From positions 19,011 through 35,003 of the forward strand of contig MU130064.1 of NCBI GenBank assembly GCA_015039465.1: DNA of 15,993 bases, read 5' to 3'. Shown in pieces: positions 7,470 to 15,898 of this stretch (position 1 is its first letter; each line of letters opens with the position of its first letter). This DNA comes from Phlegmacium glaucopus (Eukaryota > Basidiomycota > Agaricomycetes > Agaricales > Cortinariaceae). The notes below the pieces were generated by a model. The model had not been told where the DNA came from and did no database searches. It saw nothing but the letters and a program-made list of their open reading frames with translations. A program made the position numbers and the translations under genes.

Positions 7470-8425
7470 CCTAGTGATAGTGATCATATCGAATAATTTA
7501 TGATCTAATCATTGTGCCCTATACTACTCTGTAGATATAAGGATTGATTTTGATGACGAAGGGTATGAGGACAAACATTGTGAAATAATGCATGGATACC
7601 TTTATCGATTATAGATTCAAGGTATGTTCACGGTATTATTATCAACTAAGGTTACTGCTAATTGAAGCGCTAATATCCGCAGTGTGATGAATTAAGCGTC
7701 ATCTTCTCTTTCTTGATCAAGCCCTCCATAAAAAGTTTTAGGGATCTCAATTTAGGCAGAACTGGAGAATGGAGACGAACAGATGGGTAAAAAGTTACTT
7801 TGAAGAACGTGGATGTGGTCACTTACATTTTCCATTGTGGGTGATAAGTGAGTTCAGGTCGAAAGATGTAGAATAGACGTTTTCTTTACTAACCAAGGTA
7901 CAACCATTTATGAAACGCTTGATCAATCACTCCCGTACTGTTATTGTAACACGTCAACTGAGTTCCCAACTCGGATACCCATGAGGGACACGGCTAGTCG
8001 CCATCGGCAGATACGTTAGCGGCTACCATAGTCTTAGAAACGTGAAAACTGGTATACACGTCGGCTGGCCGTTGATATTGAACTTGAAGTGTTTCGCCCA
8101 GATTGGTGAGTTTAATATTGCCCAGCAAATCAGATTGGCAGAAAGCGATAAATTTCAATTATGATCAGGCCGAGAAATCAGTTCCGACTGTAGATCGTGT
8201 ATCTGGACATTTGGTGTGCAGAAACGCTCTCATTCTCAACGACCTACATCACTTCCGTCTTCCATGAGATCCAGCTATCCGCATCCCTTCCGACCGTGAT
8301 CCAAAAGGTTAACAAGGTCGCGCCTCCAATCAACCACAGGCCTGGATAATGTTAGAAGCTATGGAATCAAGCCGAGTCGCGATGATGAATCTGAAAGGTC
8401 ATTTGTCGCGTTTTTGTTAAGTGAT
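7470..8425. repeat. Duplicated block C, first copy
   Basis: This block aligns in the same orientation with about 12091-13035. Long near-identical stretches include GATTTTGATGACGAAGGGTA (7548 and 12163), ATGCATGGATACCTTTATCG (7589 and 12207), CTTGATCAAGCCCTCCATAA, GATCTCAATTTAGGCAGAAC and CTAGTCGCCATCGGCAG. A forward-strand frame common to both copies reads DFDDEGY(E/D)DK, two variable positions, then MHGYLYRL; it ends at different stops and is followed in both by a GTATGTTCA donor-like sequence (7620 and 12238). This may be a fossil exon of an unknown gene. Confidence 0.75.
7683..8125 (-). pseudogene. Fossil multi-exon gene of unknown family in block C (copy 1)
   Basis: On the reverse strand a 79-codon stretch (7889-8125) is open apart from one TAG at 7994-7996. 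It includes ADVYTSFHVSKTMVAANVSA before the stop and CPSWVSELGTQLTCYNNSTG after it. Further along, STSFDLNSLITHNGK meets a GTAAGTG donor (about 7825) and an intron ending TTCTCCAG, after which LPKLRSLKLFMEGLIKKEKM follows (about 7695-7758). The same exon pair, in the same phase, is found in block C copy 2 as STSFDLDSPTTHNRK and LPKLRSLKHFMEGLIKKQKM. Conservation of frame and splice sites suggests a once-real gene. The stop here and a frameshift plus stop in copy 2 suggest both are dead. I do not recognise the family. Confidence 0.35.
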
Positions 8426-8615
8426 TGGATTGCTTGTTGGTGTTAGGGGAGTAAGGTGGCCGGCTGTGCGGGGTGATATCGATAGTGAATGAATGAAGGG
8501 TTTAGTACGATTGGAGTGACATGGAATATCTTTTCACTTACCTGTACTTCCATAGGTTCACAACAAATCCCGCAGTACCATCGAGTGTATGCGTCATCAA
8601 CCAGCAGTGCTACTC
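8426..8615 (-). repeat. Block D, inverted relative to its second copy
   Basis: The reverse complement of this stretch matches 13040-13233: GTTGATGACGCATACACTCG at one end and ACACCAACAAGCA(A/T)TCCAATC at the other. The flanking block C is in the same orientation in both copies, so D was flipped after or during duplication. On the reverse strand it encodes VALLVDDAYTRWYCGICCEP, then MEVQ and a good GTAAGTG donor at about 8543. The other copy reads FLVDDAYTRWYCWMCCGPMK with the donor destroyed. A small cysteine-bearing exon of an unknown gene is possible; the differences are mostly amino-acid changing, which argues for decay. Confidence 0.65.
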
Positions 8616-9183
8616 GACCGCTGGGCGGACTATTGAGGTTTGAGGGTGTTGCATGCTCGGGTTCTGGAGGTATCTTGGTTGGTTGGTTGTTGGTCGCGGT
8701 CCAATTAAATGGGCATTGTTGGATAGTGACCAGCGACGGACATTGAATGGTAGGACTGAGGATCGAGATCATGGGCAAGGACCACTTCGACAACCTTGAT
8801 ATTGTTTCATTTCCATGGCCGAGTATAATTCCGAAATGAAAGGCAAATGACTAGAATTGAATCGAGATGAGAAGTCCAAGCAAAACAAAGGATTGGTTAC
8901 CTACTATTGACCTCTGGCCTTGATTCAGAACTCAAGACTCTAATGATTCCATTTGATCTCAATACGAGAGGGGATATCCTCTTTGATACATGAATCGTGG
9001 AAATCGGTCCATATGACAGAGCTGAAACCGAACGAGATGGCTAAATATCAATGGATGATGAGAGAGGGGCATTCAGAGTACCAATATACTCACTTGGCGT
9101 GCCCAAACCTTTATTTCAACCTCTCCGGTGCACCACTCAAGCCCTTACTCTATACCTATTCAACTGATGTTCTAGATCCATAA
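8616..9183. other. Region without a recognisable gene
   Basis: A reverse frame reaching up to 8793 continues from block D but has low-complexity composition and resembles, at DNA level, the spacer near 14160-14230 (ATTGTTGGACAGTG against ATTGTTGGATAGTG). A forward 76-aa frame at 8953-9183 starts MISIREGISSLIHESWKSVH; it has no recognised domain and no second copy. Neither is supported as a gene. Confidence 0.3.
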
Positions 9184-9291
9184 TGACGGGCACTGAGTGG
9201 GCTAGAGTCCACTTGTCGCCCACTTGTCGTGTGGGAAAAAAATGAGTTAGTTTTGTCGATGTGTGTTCAGTGGGCGTTCAGTGGGTGATTA
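9184..9291. repeat. Short cluster of CACTGAGTGGGC-like repeats
   Basis: The segment contains GGCACTGAGTGGGC, CCACTTGTCGCCCACTTGTCG and TTCAGTGGGCGTTCAGTGGG, with weakly inverted ends (TAATGAC at the left, GTGATTA at the right). It could be a tiny foldback element or just a local repeat cluster. No target duplication was found. Confidence 0.3.
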
Positions 9292-9481
9292 GTCTCCCCC
9301 GCCTTTATCGTCTTCTACTTGTTTTCCTTCGTCATCTGCTGCAATGACCTCAACGGCTGCTCTAAGATGATCGTTGACGGTGCCCCCGAACTGAAGAACA
9401 AAAGATAAGGCGCAGAACCCGGGTCAAGTCTTGACTTTTGTATTGGACATGATATAGACTTACCGCGATCCATTTCCCCAT
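9289..9481 (-). CDS. Candidate small two-exon gene, 39-aa product
   Basis: On the reverse strand the first ATG after an in-frame TAG begins MGKWIA (exon 1, 9464-9481). A GTAAGTC donor follows, with a 73-nt intron (9391-9463) ending TTGTTCTTCAG. Exon 2 (9289-9390) continues in phase as FGGTVNDHLRAAVEVIAADD and ends EGKQVEDDKGGGD before TAA. Strong splice signals and a clean frame across the junction support a real transcript. The product is small, hydrophilic and acidic at its C-terminus, with no signal peptide, membrane segment or CaaX box. I do not recognise the family. It could instead be the surviving 3' end of a longer gene, although the upstream stop argues against an extended first exon. 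Confidence 0.45.
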
Positions 9482-9720
9482 TTCCGAATCCTACCCTCTT
9501 CTTTTTGGTGAGTGCTACCTATGTAGACGCGGACTAACTCGTTTCTTTGCGATGGATTGACGAATGAGGTCCAATTCAATCGCTGATATAATGACGAGAC
9601 ACGCGGTTGTTGAAATCACCCTAGCTAGGTCCTGAATCCAGAGGATATCTTTCCCACGCTTGAGTCTTTACACGGTTATGTGCCACATCTACAAGATCTA
9701 GTTCTAGCTGTTCTATATGA

Positions 9721-10977
9721 TCATCTATCTACGATCTCGATATCGTCACTGAGTCGAACGCCAATAACATCGTCTCTTTCCACGATATTGACATCTCCCA
9801 TTTCCGCAATTGAATTTGGATCGGCAGCCGCAAAGCGAAAACTCCCGACGCTAGATTCTAGTATCACGGATTCCTTGTCGTGGAAAGACAATCCCATCGA
9901 GACCCGCACCAGGATTATGGTAGGTATTATACCCTAGATGGACCCATGTTATTAGTAAAATAAGAAATAGCAATGACTGATGTTGTAATCACATTGAGCA
10001 TTTGGTGGATAAAAACGATGATATCAAAAGCACCATGGGCAGCGTCCGTCAACACAACGGTAACCACGAGTCGAACCAACTGGATTGAAAATAGTACCAT
10101 GCCAGATTCAATTAGCACAAATATGACAGTCCGAATCTTGTTTCCACCAGTGACGCCCAAAGTTCGGTCATCCGAGGCGGATTTGACTTCACGGTACATA
10201 CTGAAGATCTTGAAGATGATTAAACCTGTCACCAGAGCATTCACGGTCATGGACATGGCAACACCTGCCACACCCAGCCAAAATCCCCAGCCAGGTTCCA
10301 CAAGTTCATCTCTGAGAATGTACTGTGGACCGTTACCTGCTAGCCACATACCTAGAGGCAATATATTGATATTGATTAGTAAAATAAAATAGGTTGACTG
10401 ACCCAAGAATACAAATGCTGAGATTGAAGGAAGGATTACGACACGGATATTGCAACCCCACACAATCCAGCAACGGTAGATCTTTAAGATTTCCATGAAT
10501 AAAATAAATGATAGGGATGGTAGGTTTATACATACTAGGATGGATTGAGCCATGAAATCGCAGAAACCAAATACTGCGCCTTGAACAATAGCAAGGTAGA
10601 GAAATATTTTGACCGCCCCTGCATCATGGTCCCCATACTGTACAACCGAAAGTGTAAGAAAAGAAGGTTATTGTTACCAATAGAATTGTTACTAACTGAA
10701 GATATCAAAAGTGTTATATCAAGCACAATGTTAACAACAGATAGAGCATATAGAGCACACAGAGCATAGAAGACGATATTTCTCTTCTTGTCGGTGCCTT
10801 TTTTCGATGTCCAGTGGTCTTGTAAATACATGGCGAATATGCCAGAATATACTCCTGGGACAGGTTAATTATGCTTCATTAGCAGGGACCGTGAAAGTTG
10901 TAGATAAATATCTTACCATAGAGGAGGCCTTCGAGACATACTCCAATAATTTCAAAGTCTTCAACAGTTAGCTTCAT
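9721..10977 (-). CDS. 7TM membrane protein, paralogue 2
   Basis: Reverse-strand gene of six exons: 10917-10977, 10697-10854, 10536-10637, 10403-10481, 9993-10351 and 9721-9933. Coding length 972 nt, 323 aa, frame open throughout. Introns are 62, 59, 54, 51 and 59 nt. Intron 5 has a textbook branch site, TACTAATAAC, and ends CATCTAG. The protein starts MKLTVEDFEIIGVCLEGLLY. Membrane segments follow in exon 2 (FYALCALYALSVVNIVLDI), exon 3 (VKIFLYLAIVQGAVFGFCDF), exon 4 (IYRCWIVWG, then IRVVILPSISAFVFL) and exon 5 (GVAGVAMSMTVNALVTGLII and RTVIFVLIESGMVLFSIQLV), with the last formed by HQMLN plus GIIPTIILVRVSMG. The C-terminal tail is acidic and ends IEIVDR. Exon 3 is 21 nt longer than in genes 1 and 3 and begins YGDHDAGAVK, so this copy is the most diverged of the three. 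Family as for gene 1: basidiomycete 7TM proteins of unknown function. Confidence 0.85.
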
Positions 10978-11032
10978 GACTTCGTGTCTGTTGTAATGAC
11001 CTATTGCACCTCTGACCCTTGCTTTATATAAG
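10978..11032 (-). promoter_or_regulatory. Core promoter of 7TM gene 2
   Basis: The reverse strand has TATATAAAGC with TATAAA at 11023-11028, 46 nt before the ATG, exactly as in gene 1. The intervening sequence is nearly the same as in gene 1 (GGTGCAATAGGTCATTACAA, then CAGACACGAAGTC). Conserved spacing between diverged copies supports a working promoter. Confidence 0.6.
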
Positions 11033-11765
11033 AGTGTAGTATCTATGTCAAATACAGTGACTGAGATAGAATTTGAAGTTTGTGACGATCTCAAGAAACT
11101 GTTGCTGTCAGCAATGCGCATCGCCACGTAGGCAGAAAATGGTGATGCAACTGGTTACTGCCTTATTTTGGGCAACCAAGTTTTCCAAGGTAAGCCTGGC
11201 CTCAGATTAGCTTCCATCATTGAAATTTGTCACCAAAGAGATGGTCATAATGATTATCATATCAATCCAATTCACAACGTAGCTATAACTATGTACTGTG
11301 ACGGCAAGTGAGCTTCTGGCTTCCTGTTTTTGACATCAAATCACCTGTTAGATCTGGACGCCTAGTTACAACTCGAATCACAAAAACGACAGATTCAACC
11401 AACGGAACCTAAATCGTTCATTGACGCTGTTGGAGGGGTGACACCCACACCATACTTGATGAACCTCGTGATACGATGAAGGAGGCCCAATCCTGTTGTT
11501 GATATAGCAGCACAGATGACAAGACGGTCGTTCCATTGGATCTAGTAGACGAAAGGTGAGTTATTGACCGGTTTTCTTGTCTTTTGACATCAACTCACCT
11601 CTATTCAATAGATTCGAACAACGTCGAATCTATGGTAGGTTTGAAATATCGCGTTTCTGATTATTAACACCTGATCAACGCTATCATAGCAACCCCACCA
11701 ATATAGGAAGATGAACAATGCTGGATAGATGCTGCAGACGACGAGATAAAGTTTTTATTGATTTT
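10979..11765. repeat. Duplicated block A (second copy) with a partial block B end
   Basis: This is the same-orientation counterpart of 3541-4490, with one rather than two copies of the roughly 240-bp unit (about 11455-11650). It has an additional segment around 11250-11305 (ATATCAATCCAATTCACAAC and following) absent from copy 1. From about 11675 it matches the start of block B (CCACCAATATAGGAAGATGA), including the reverse reading SSSAASIQHCSSSYIGG. The similarity stops at about 11765, where window-unique sequence begins. Confidence 0.75.
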
Positions 11766-11768
11766 TAG

Positions 11769-12103
11769 CTGGACTTTCCCTGCGCTCGAACTGTTGAGTG
11801 GGCCGTTGCCTTCAGCACAGCAGATCCAAGTTCTGTCAGATCAAGTGTTGAACAGATATCTTACGATACTATTAGGGAGCTCACTTATCTGCATATCCAT
11901 TGTATCGCCAAGACTTTTATTTTAACGCTGATCCAGGGACATGCAGTTGTGGATGGGGTCGTTCGTGTTCCTCCAAGCTTTCTAACTGAATTACTAGGGC
12001 TCTGTAGATGACGCCTGTTGGTTTCGAGACATTTGGTGGAATGAAAGATCTTTGGTTCGACGGGCTCCCTGGTCGAATTCTGTCAGCGGAAGGACGATCA
12101 TGA
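11769..12103 (+). pseudogene. Broken open frame of unknown family in window-unique DNA
   Basis: A forward frame is open for 80 codons from 11769 to a TGA at 12009-12011 and has no ATG. It reads, in part, VEWAVAFSTADPSSVRSSVE, QISYDTIRELTYLHIHCIAK and DGVVRVPPSFLTELLGLC. A second frame, shifted by one base, starts with ATG at 12008 and runs 31 codons to 12101-12103: MTPVGFETFGGMKDLWFDGL, then PGRILSAEG. Together about 110 codons look protein-like with one frameshift at the junction. There is no counterpart in the first block set. It may be an exon fragment of a host gene brought in between blocks A and C. I recognise no family, and chance open frames of this length are possible. Confidence 0.35.
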
Positions 12104-13035
12104 TAGTGATCATGTAATCATTGTACCCTATATTACCCTGTAGATATTTGGAATGTAAGTAGTGATTTTGATGACGAAGGGTATGACGACAAACAATTTG
12201 AAGTAATGCATGGATACCTTTATCGATTAGCTTGAGGGTATGTTCATGGTATTATTTATAACTAAGGTTACTGATAATCAAGGCGTTAATATCTATAGTG
12301 AGTACTCACCATAAAGCCATCTTCTGTTTCTTGATCAAGCCCTCCATAAAATGTTTTAGGGATCTCAATTTAGGCAGAACTGGAGAATCGAGACGAACAG
12401 ATGGGTAAAAAAGTTACTTTGAAGAATGTGGATGTGGTTACTTACCTTTTCGATTGTGGGTGGTAGGTGAGTCCAGGTCGAAAGATGTAGAATAGATGTT
12501 TTCTGTACTAGCCAAGGTCCAACCATGTATGAAACGCCTGATCAATCACGCCCGTACGGTTATTTTAACACGTCGACTCCTCTCGGATACCCATGGGGGA
12601 CATGGCTAGTCGCCATCGGCAGTACGAAAGATACGCTAGCGACTACATAGTCTTAGAGACGTGAAAACCGGTATACATGTTGGCTGGTTGGTCTTGAAGT
12701 GTCTCCTCTAGATTGGTGAATTTAATATCGCCAAGCAATTCACATCGGCAGGAAGCGATAAATACCCTCTAAGATCCTTTAAGTGCGGGCTGACAAATCA
12801 GTTCCAACTGTAGATCGTATATCTGGATATTGGCGTGCAGAAACGCAAATTCTTCACAACCCACATCGCCTCCATCCTTCATGAGATCCAGCTACCCGCA
12901 TCCCGTCTGACCGTCTCCAAAATCCTTATCCATGATCCCGCCTACAATGAACTCCAGGCTCAGATAATTTTAGAAGTTATGGAATCAAGCCGAGGGCGAT
13001 GATGAATTTAAAGGTCATTTGTCGCGGTTTTTGGT
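12091..13035. repeat. Duplicated block C, second copy
   Basis: Same orientation as 7470-8425. It carries the forward fossil frame DFDDEGYDDKQFEVMHGYLY (about 12163-12222) and, on the reverse strand, STSFDLDSPTTHNRK (about 12445-12490), a GTAAGTAACC donor, an intron ending TTCTCCAG, and LPKLRSLKHFMEGLIKKQKM (about 12315-12375). Upstream, MYTGFHVSKTM is cut by a stop and frameshift near 12645. A reverse ATG near 13015 opens MTFKFIIALGLIP and then stops; in copy 1 the equivalent is frameshifted. Both copies appear non-functional. Confidence 0.7.
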
Positions 13036-13039
13036 GGTG

Positions 13040-13233
13040 TTTTCTGGTTGATGACGCATACACTCGATGGTACTGCTGGATGTGTTGTGGACCTATGAAA
13101 GTACGAATAAGTGAATAGATAGCTCAAGTCACTCATATCGTACCAAACCCTTCATTCATTTACTATCGATATCACTCCGCACTGCAGGCCACCTCCCTCC
13201 CGTGACACCAACAAGCATTCCAATCACTCTGAT
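13040..13233 (+). repeat. Block D, second copy, opposite orientation to 8426-8615
   Basis: The forward strand matches the reverse strand of 8426-8615, from GTTGATGACGCATACACTCG to CCAATCAC. The forward reading VDDAYTRWYCWMCCGPMK corresponds to VDDAYTRWYCGICCEPME. The GTAAGT donor following it in the first copy is here AATAAG, so splicing is unlikely. Confidence 0.65.
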
Positions 13234-13234
13234 C

Positions 13235-14160
13235 AACACGACCATCTTGACCCTATCAATATGGGAAAATGAACAGTGCTGAATATATGCGGCAGACGAC
13301 GAGATAAGGTTATTATCCATTGTTTCTTTGAGCGGACTGACCTTCCCCTATGATCAAACAACTTTTCAAGGTCTTTTACGACTTGGTATATGATAGAGGA
13401 GCAAAAAAAGAATAAAGCGAATGAAAGAGAAGACGCTGAAAACAATAAATTGAGTATTCGAAGAAGAAATTTGAATATGATATCTACTAAGCTCATATAG
13501 TTGCCTATTATGTGCGAAATCACACAAGCGGTGGGTCTACGATTAAACGCAGTAAGTTGCTGTATACGGGCTAATGTGCGTTTGAACTGACCTTTCGTGT
13601 GCGACCTTTCTGGGTATATGTAGCGCACAATCGTCTTGTAGATATGAACTGAAGAATGGTCTGCTGAGTTTGATAAGAAAGTTTAGCTGCCAGGCTGGCG
13701 TGTAGTACTTGTTCCATCTGGTTTGTATGGGAGAGAGATGCCATCATACAAGCGGCGGGTCTACGATTAAACACAGTAAGTTACTGTATGCGCGTTAAGA
13801 TTAATTTGAGCTGACCTTTTTTGTTCAATCTTTCTGCCCATATGTAGTGCACCATCGTCTTGTAGGTGTGAGTGGAAGGGATAAGTAAATATGGTCTGAG
13901 TGTTGATTCAGCAGTGAGATGAATAGAGAGCGTTGAGTTTATGTTGACGAGGGGACGTTAGGTTAAGTACTTTTGGACCTGCATCACTGGGAGCCTTGCG
14001 CTTCTTTGCAGCCCTCATCACCTTCATCCCCCACAAGGCCCGGCTTCTTTTTTCGGTCTATCCAGAAATTTGTCCACGGTCGCGCCTACAATGAACTGCA
14101 GTCCCAATGATATGATTTAGAATTTATTATTAATCTGAGCCGTGAATGAGGTTGTTGTTG
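13235..14160 (-). pseudogene. Duplicated block B, second copy, with remnants of an unidentified gene
   Basis: This block matches 4495-5340. Reverse-strand pieces include IVRYIYPERSHTK with a GTCAGT donor (13561-13628) and, after an intron ending AATCGTAG, DPPLV and a stop. A third version, MVHYIWAERLNKK, also followed by DPPLV and a stop (about 13755-13855), shows that this part is tandemly doubled here. Further pieces are CSSIIYQVVKDLEKLF (about 13360-13410) and, with a frameshift, SSSAAYIQHCSFSHIDRVKM (about 13245-13305). Near 14040-14095, FIVGATVDKFLDRPKKEAG is open for about 25 codons. All three versions of the short exon pair end at the same TGA, although flanking frames are broken. No family recognised. 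Confidence 0.35.
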
Positions 14161-14215
14161 GTGGTGGCCAAATTTCCAGAGAATATTGTTGGACAGTGCC
14201 CAGTGAGCAGTAAGC

Positions 14216-14580
14216 AGTGACCAACGATGGAAAGACCAAAGACCGACTCCAAGGACTTGATGATTCCTTTTTTTTGATTACTATGGTATAATGTTTATGG
14301 GGTCTATTCGGAATGAAGACAGAAAGCAGTTGAGTCAAGAATAGGACAGCACGAGCTCTCCAGGAAGCTGACCTGAATGAGATGCGTTTAATGAAGTGAC
14401 CAGCGATGGAAAGATTACGGAACGACTCCAAGTGACCAAGGACTTAACGATTCCATTTTTGATTAATATGGTATGACGTTTATAGGAGTCTATTCGCAAT
14501 GAAAGACAGACGGCATTTGAGTCAAGAATAGGACAGCACGAGCCTTCGGTAAGTTGACCTTGATGGATGTTTTCGACAAC
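14216..14580. repeat. Direct tandem duplication, about 180-190 bp period
   Basis: Unit 1 (about 14216-14390) and unit 2 (about 14395-14575) share AGTGACCA(A/G)CGATGGAAAGA, CGACTCCAAG, GACTTGATGATTCC against GACTTAACGATTCC, GGTATAATGTTTAT against GGTATGACGTTTAT, and GAGTCAAGAATAGGACAGCA. A 104-aa reverse frame (14117-14431) runs across it; because it reads the repeat in a shifted sense and has no recognised domain, I do not call it a gene. The array lies directly downstream of gene 3. Confidence 0.75.
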
Positions 14581-14586
14581 GATGAG

Positions 14587-14658
14587 TCTTTCCCACGCTT
14601 GATGGCATATCTTAGTTCTAGCTCTCTATGTGATCAAAGTTCTAGGTGTTCTACATGA
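14587..14658 (-). other. 3' flank conserved downstream of all three 7TM genes
   Basis: The 16-nt sequence TCTTTCCCACGCTTGA occurs at 1639-1654, 9648-9663 and 14587-14602, in each case about 57-63 nt beyond the stop codon of a 7TM gene (reverse strand reading TCAAGCGTGGGAAAGA). It marks the downstream limit of homology among the three gene units. It may be part of the 3' UTR or polyadenylation region, or simply the duplication breakpoint. No AATAAA-type signal is clear. Confidence 0.55.
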
Positions 14659-15892
14659 TCATCTATCTACCACCTCGATATCGTCACTTAGTCGAACGCG
14701 AATATCATCGTCTCCATCCACGATATCGACATCTCCCGTTTCCGGATTTGGATTTGGATTGTTATCCGCAAAGCGCAAACTCCCGACGCTAGATTCTATC
14801 ATGGATTCCTTGTCGTAGAACGACAATCTCATTGATAGCCGTACAAAGATAATTGTAGGTGTTATACCCTAGACAGACTCATGTTATCAGTAAAATAAGA
14901 AGTAGCAATGACTGATGTTGTAATCACATTGAGCATTTGGTGGATAGGAGCGATGATCTCATAAGCGTCAGCAGTGTCCGTCGGCACAACACCAACCACG
15001 AGTCGAGCCAATTGGATTGAAAACAATATCATGCCAGATTCAATTAGCATGAATATGACAGTCAGAATTTTGCTCCCGCCAGTGACGCGCAAAGTTTGCC
15101 AGTCATCCGACTCCGCGGATTTGACTTCACGGTATACTTTGAAGATCTTCCACACGATCAAGCCTGTCACCAGAGCATTCACAGTCATGGACAAGGCGAC
15201 ACTTGCCACATAAAGCCAAATCCCCCAGTCATGGAGCACAATTTGGTCTGATACAACGTACTCGGAGCCGCTAGCCGCTAGCCACATAGCTAGAGACAAC
15301 GAATTGAAATTGGCTAGTCGAATAAGATAGGTTGACTGACCTAAGAATACAAATGCCAAGATTGAAGGAAGGATCACGACACGGATATTGCAACCCCACA
15401 CAATCCAGCAACGGTAGATCTTTAAGATTTCCATGAATAAAATAAATGTTAGAGATAAGTAGTTTATACATACTAGGATAGATTGGGCTATGAAATCGCA
15501 GCAACCTGATACTATGCCTTGAACAAAAGATATGTGGAGGAATACCGTTGGATTCTGCAAAACAGAATGAGTAAAAGATGGTTATTGTTACCGATGAAAT
15601 TGGTACTAACTGAAAATATTATTAAATCTGTTATATCAACCACAACATTGACAACAGAGAGCATATATAGAGCACACAGAGCATAGAAAATGACATTTCT
15701 CTTGTAGGTGCCTTTGTTCGATGTCCAGTGGTCTTGTAAATATATGGCAAATATGCCAGAATATACTCCTGGGATAGGTTAATATTATACTTCTTTGGCA
15801 GCTGCCGTGAAAGTTGTAGAAAATATCTTACCATAAAAAAAGCCTTCGAGACATAACCCAATAATGAAAAAGTCGCGAACACTTAGCTTCAT
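14659..15892 (-). CDS. 7TM membrane protein, paralogue 3
   Basis: Reverse-strand gene of six exons: 15832-15892, 15611-15768, 15474-15554, 15341-15419, 14928-15289 and 14659-14868. Coding length 951 nt, 316 aa, open throughout. Introns are 63, 56, 54, 51 and 59 nt. Intron 3 has GTATGT and a CTAAC branch site, and intron 5 has TACTGATAAC and ends GTCTAG. Intron 5 begins GTGATT, a weak donor shared by all three genes; without that splice the frame would stop early at a TAA at 14862. The protein starts MKLSVRDFFIIGLCLEGFFY. Segments follow as FYALCALYMLSVVNVVVDI, ISFVQGIVSGCCDFIAQSIL joined to IYRCWIVWG, IRVVILPSILAFVFLAMWL, VASVALSMTVNALVTGLIVW, LTVIFMLIESGMILFSIQLA and HQMLN plus GITPTIIFVRLSM. 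The acidic tail has NNPNPNPETGDVDIVDGDDD and ends VVDR. It is closest to gene 1 by eye and lacks the upstream promoter region seen at genes 1 and 2. Function unknown. Confidence 0.87.
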
Positions 15893-15898
15893 GACTTC

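Noticed and set aside
8953..9183. 76-aa forward frame MISIREGISSLIHE and following
   Set aside because: No domain, no second copy, no splice or promoter context that would single it out; length is within chance expectation.
9973..10392. 139-aa forward frame over 7TM gene 2
   Set aside because: It is the antisense shadow of exon 5 of the reverse-strand gene, and similar antisense frames lie over the same exon in genes 1 and 3.
13233..13628. 131-aa reverse frame with a hydrophobic segment
   Set aside because: It reads straight through a likely intron (GTCAGT...CGTAG), and the paralogous region at 4488-4900 keeps a different frame. The frame here seems accidental and the region is described as a degraded block instead.
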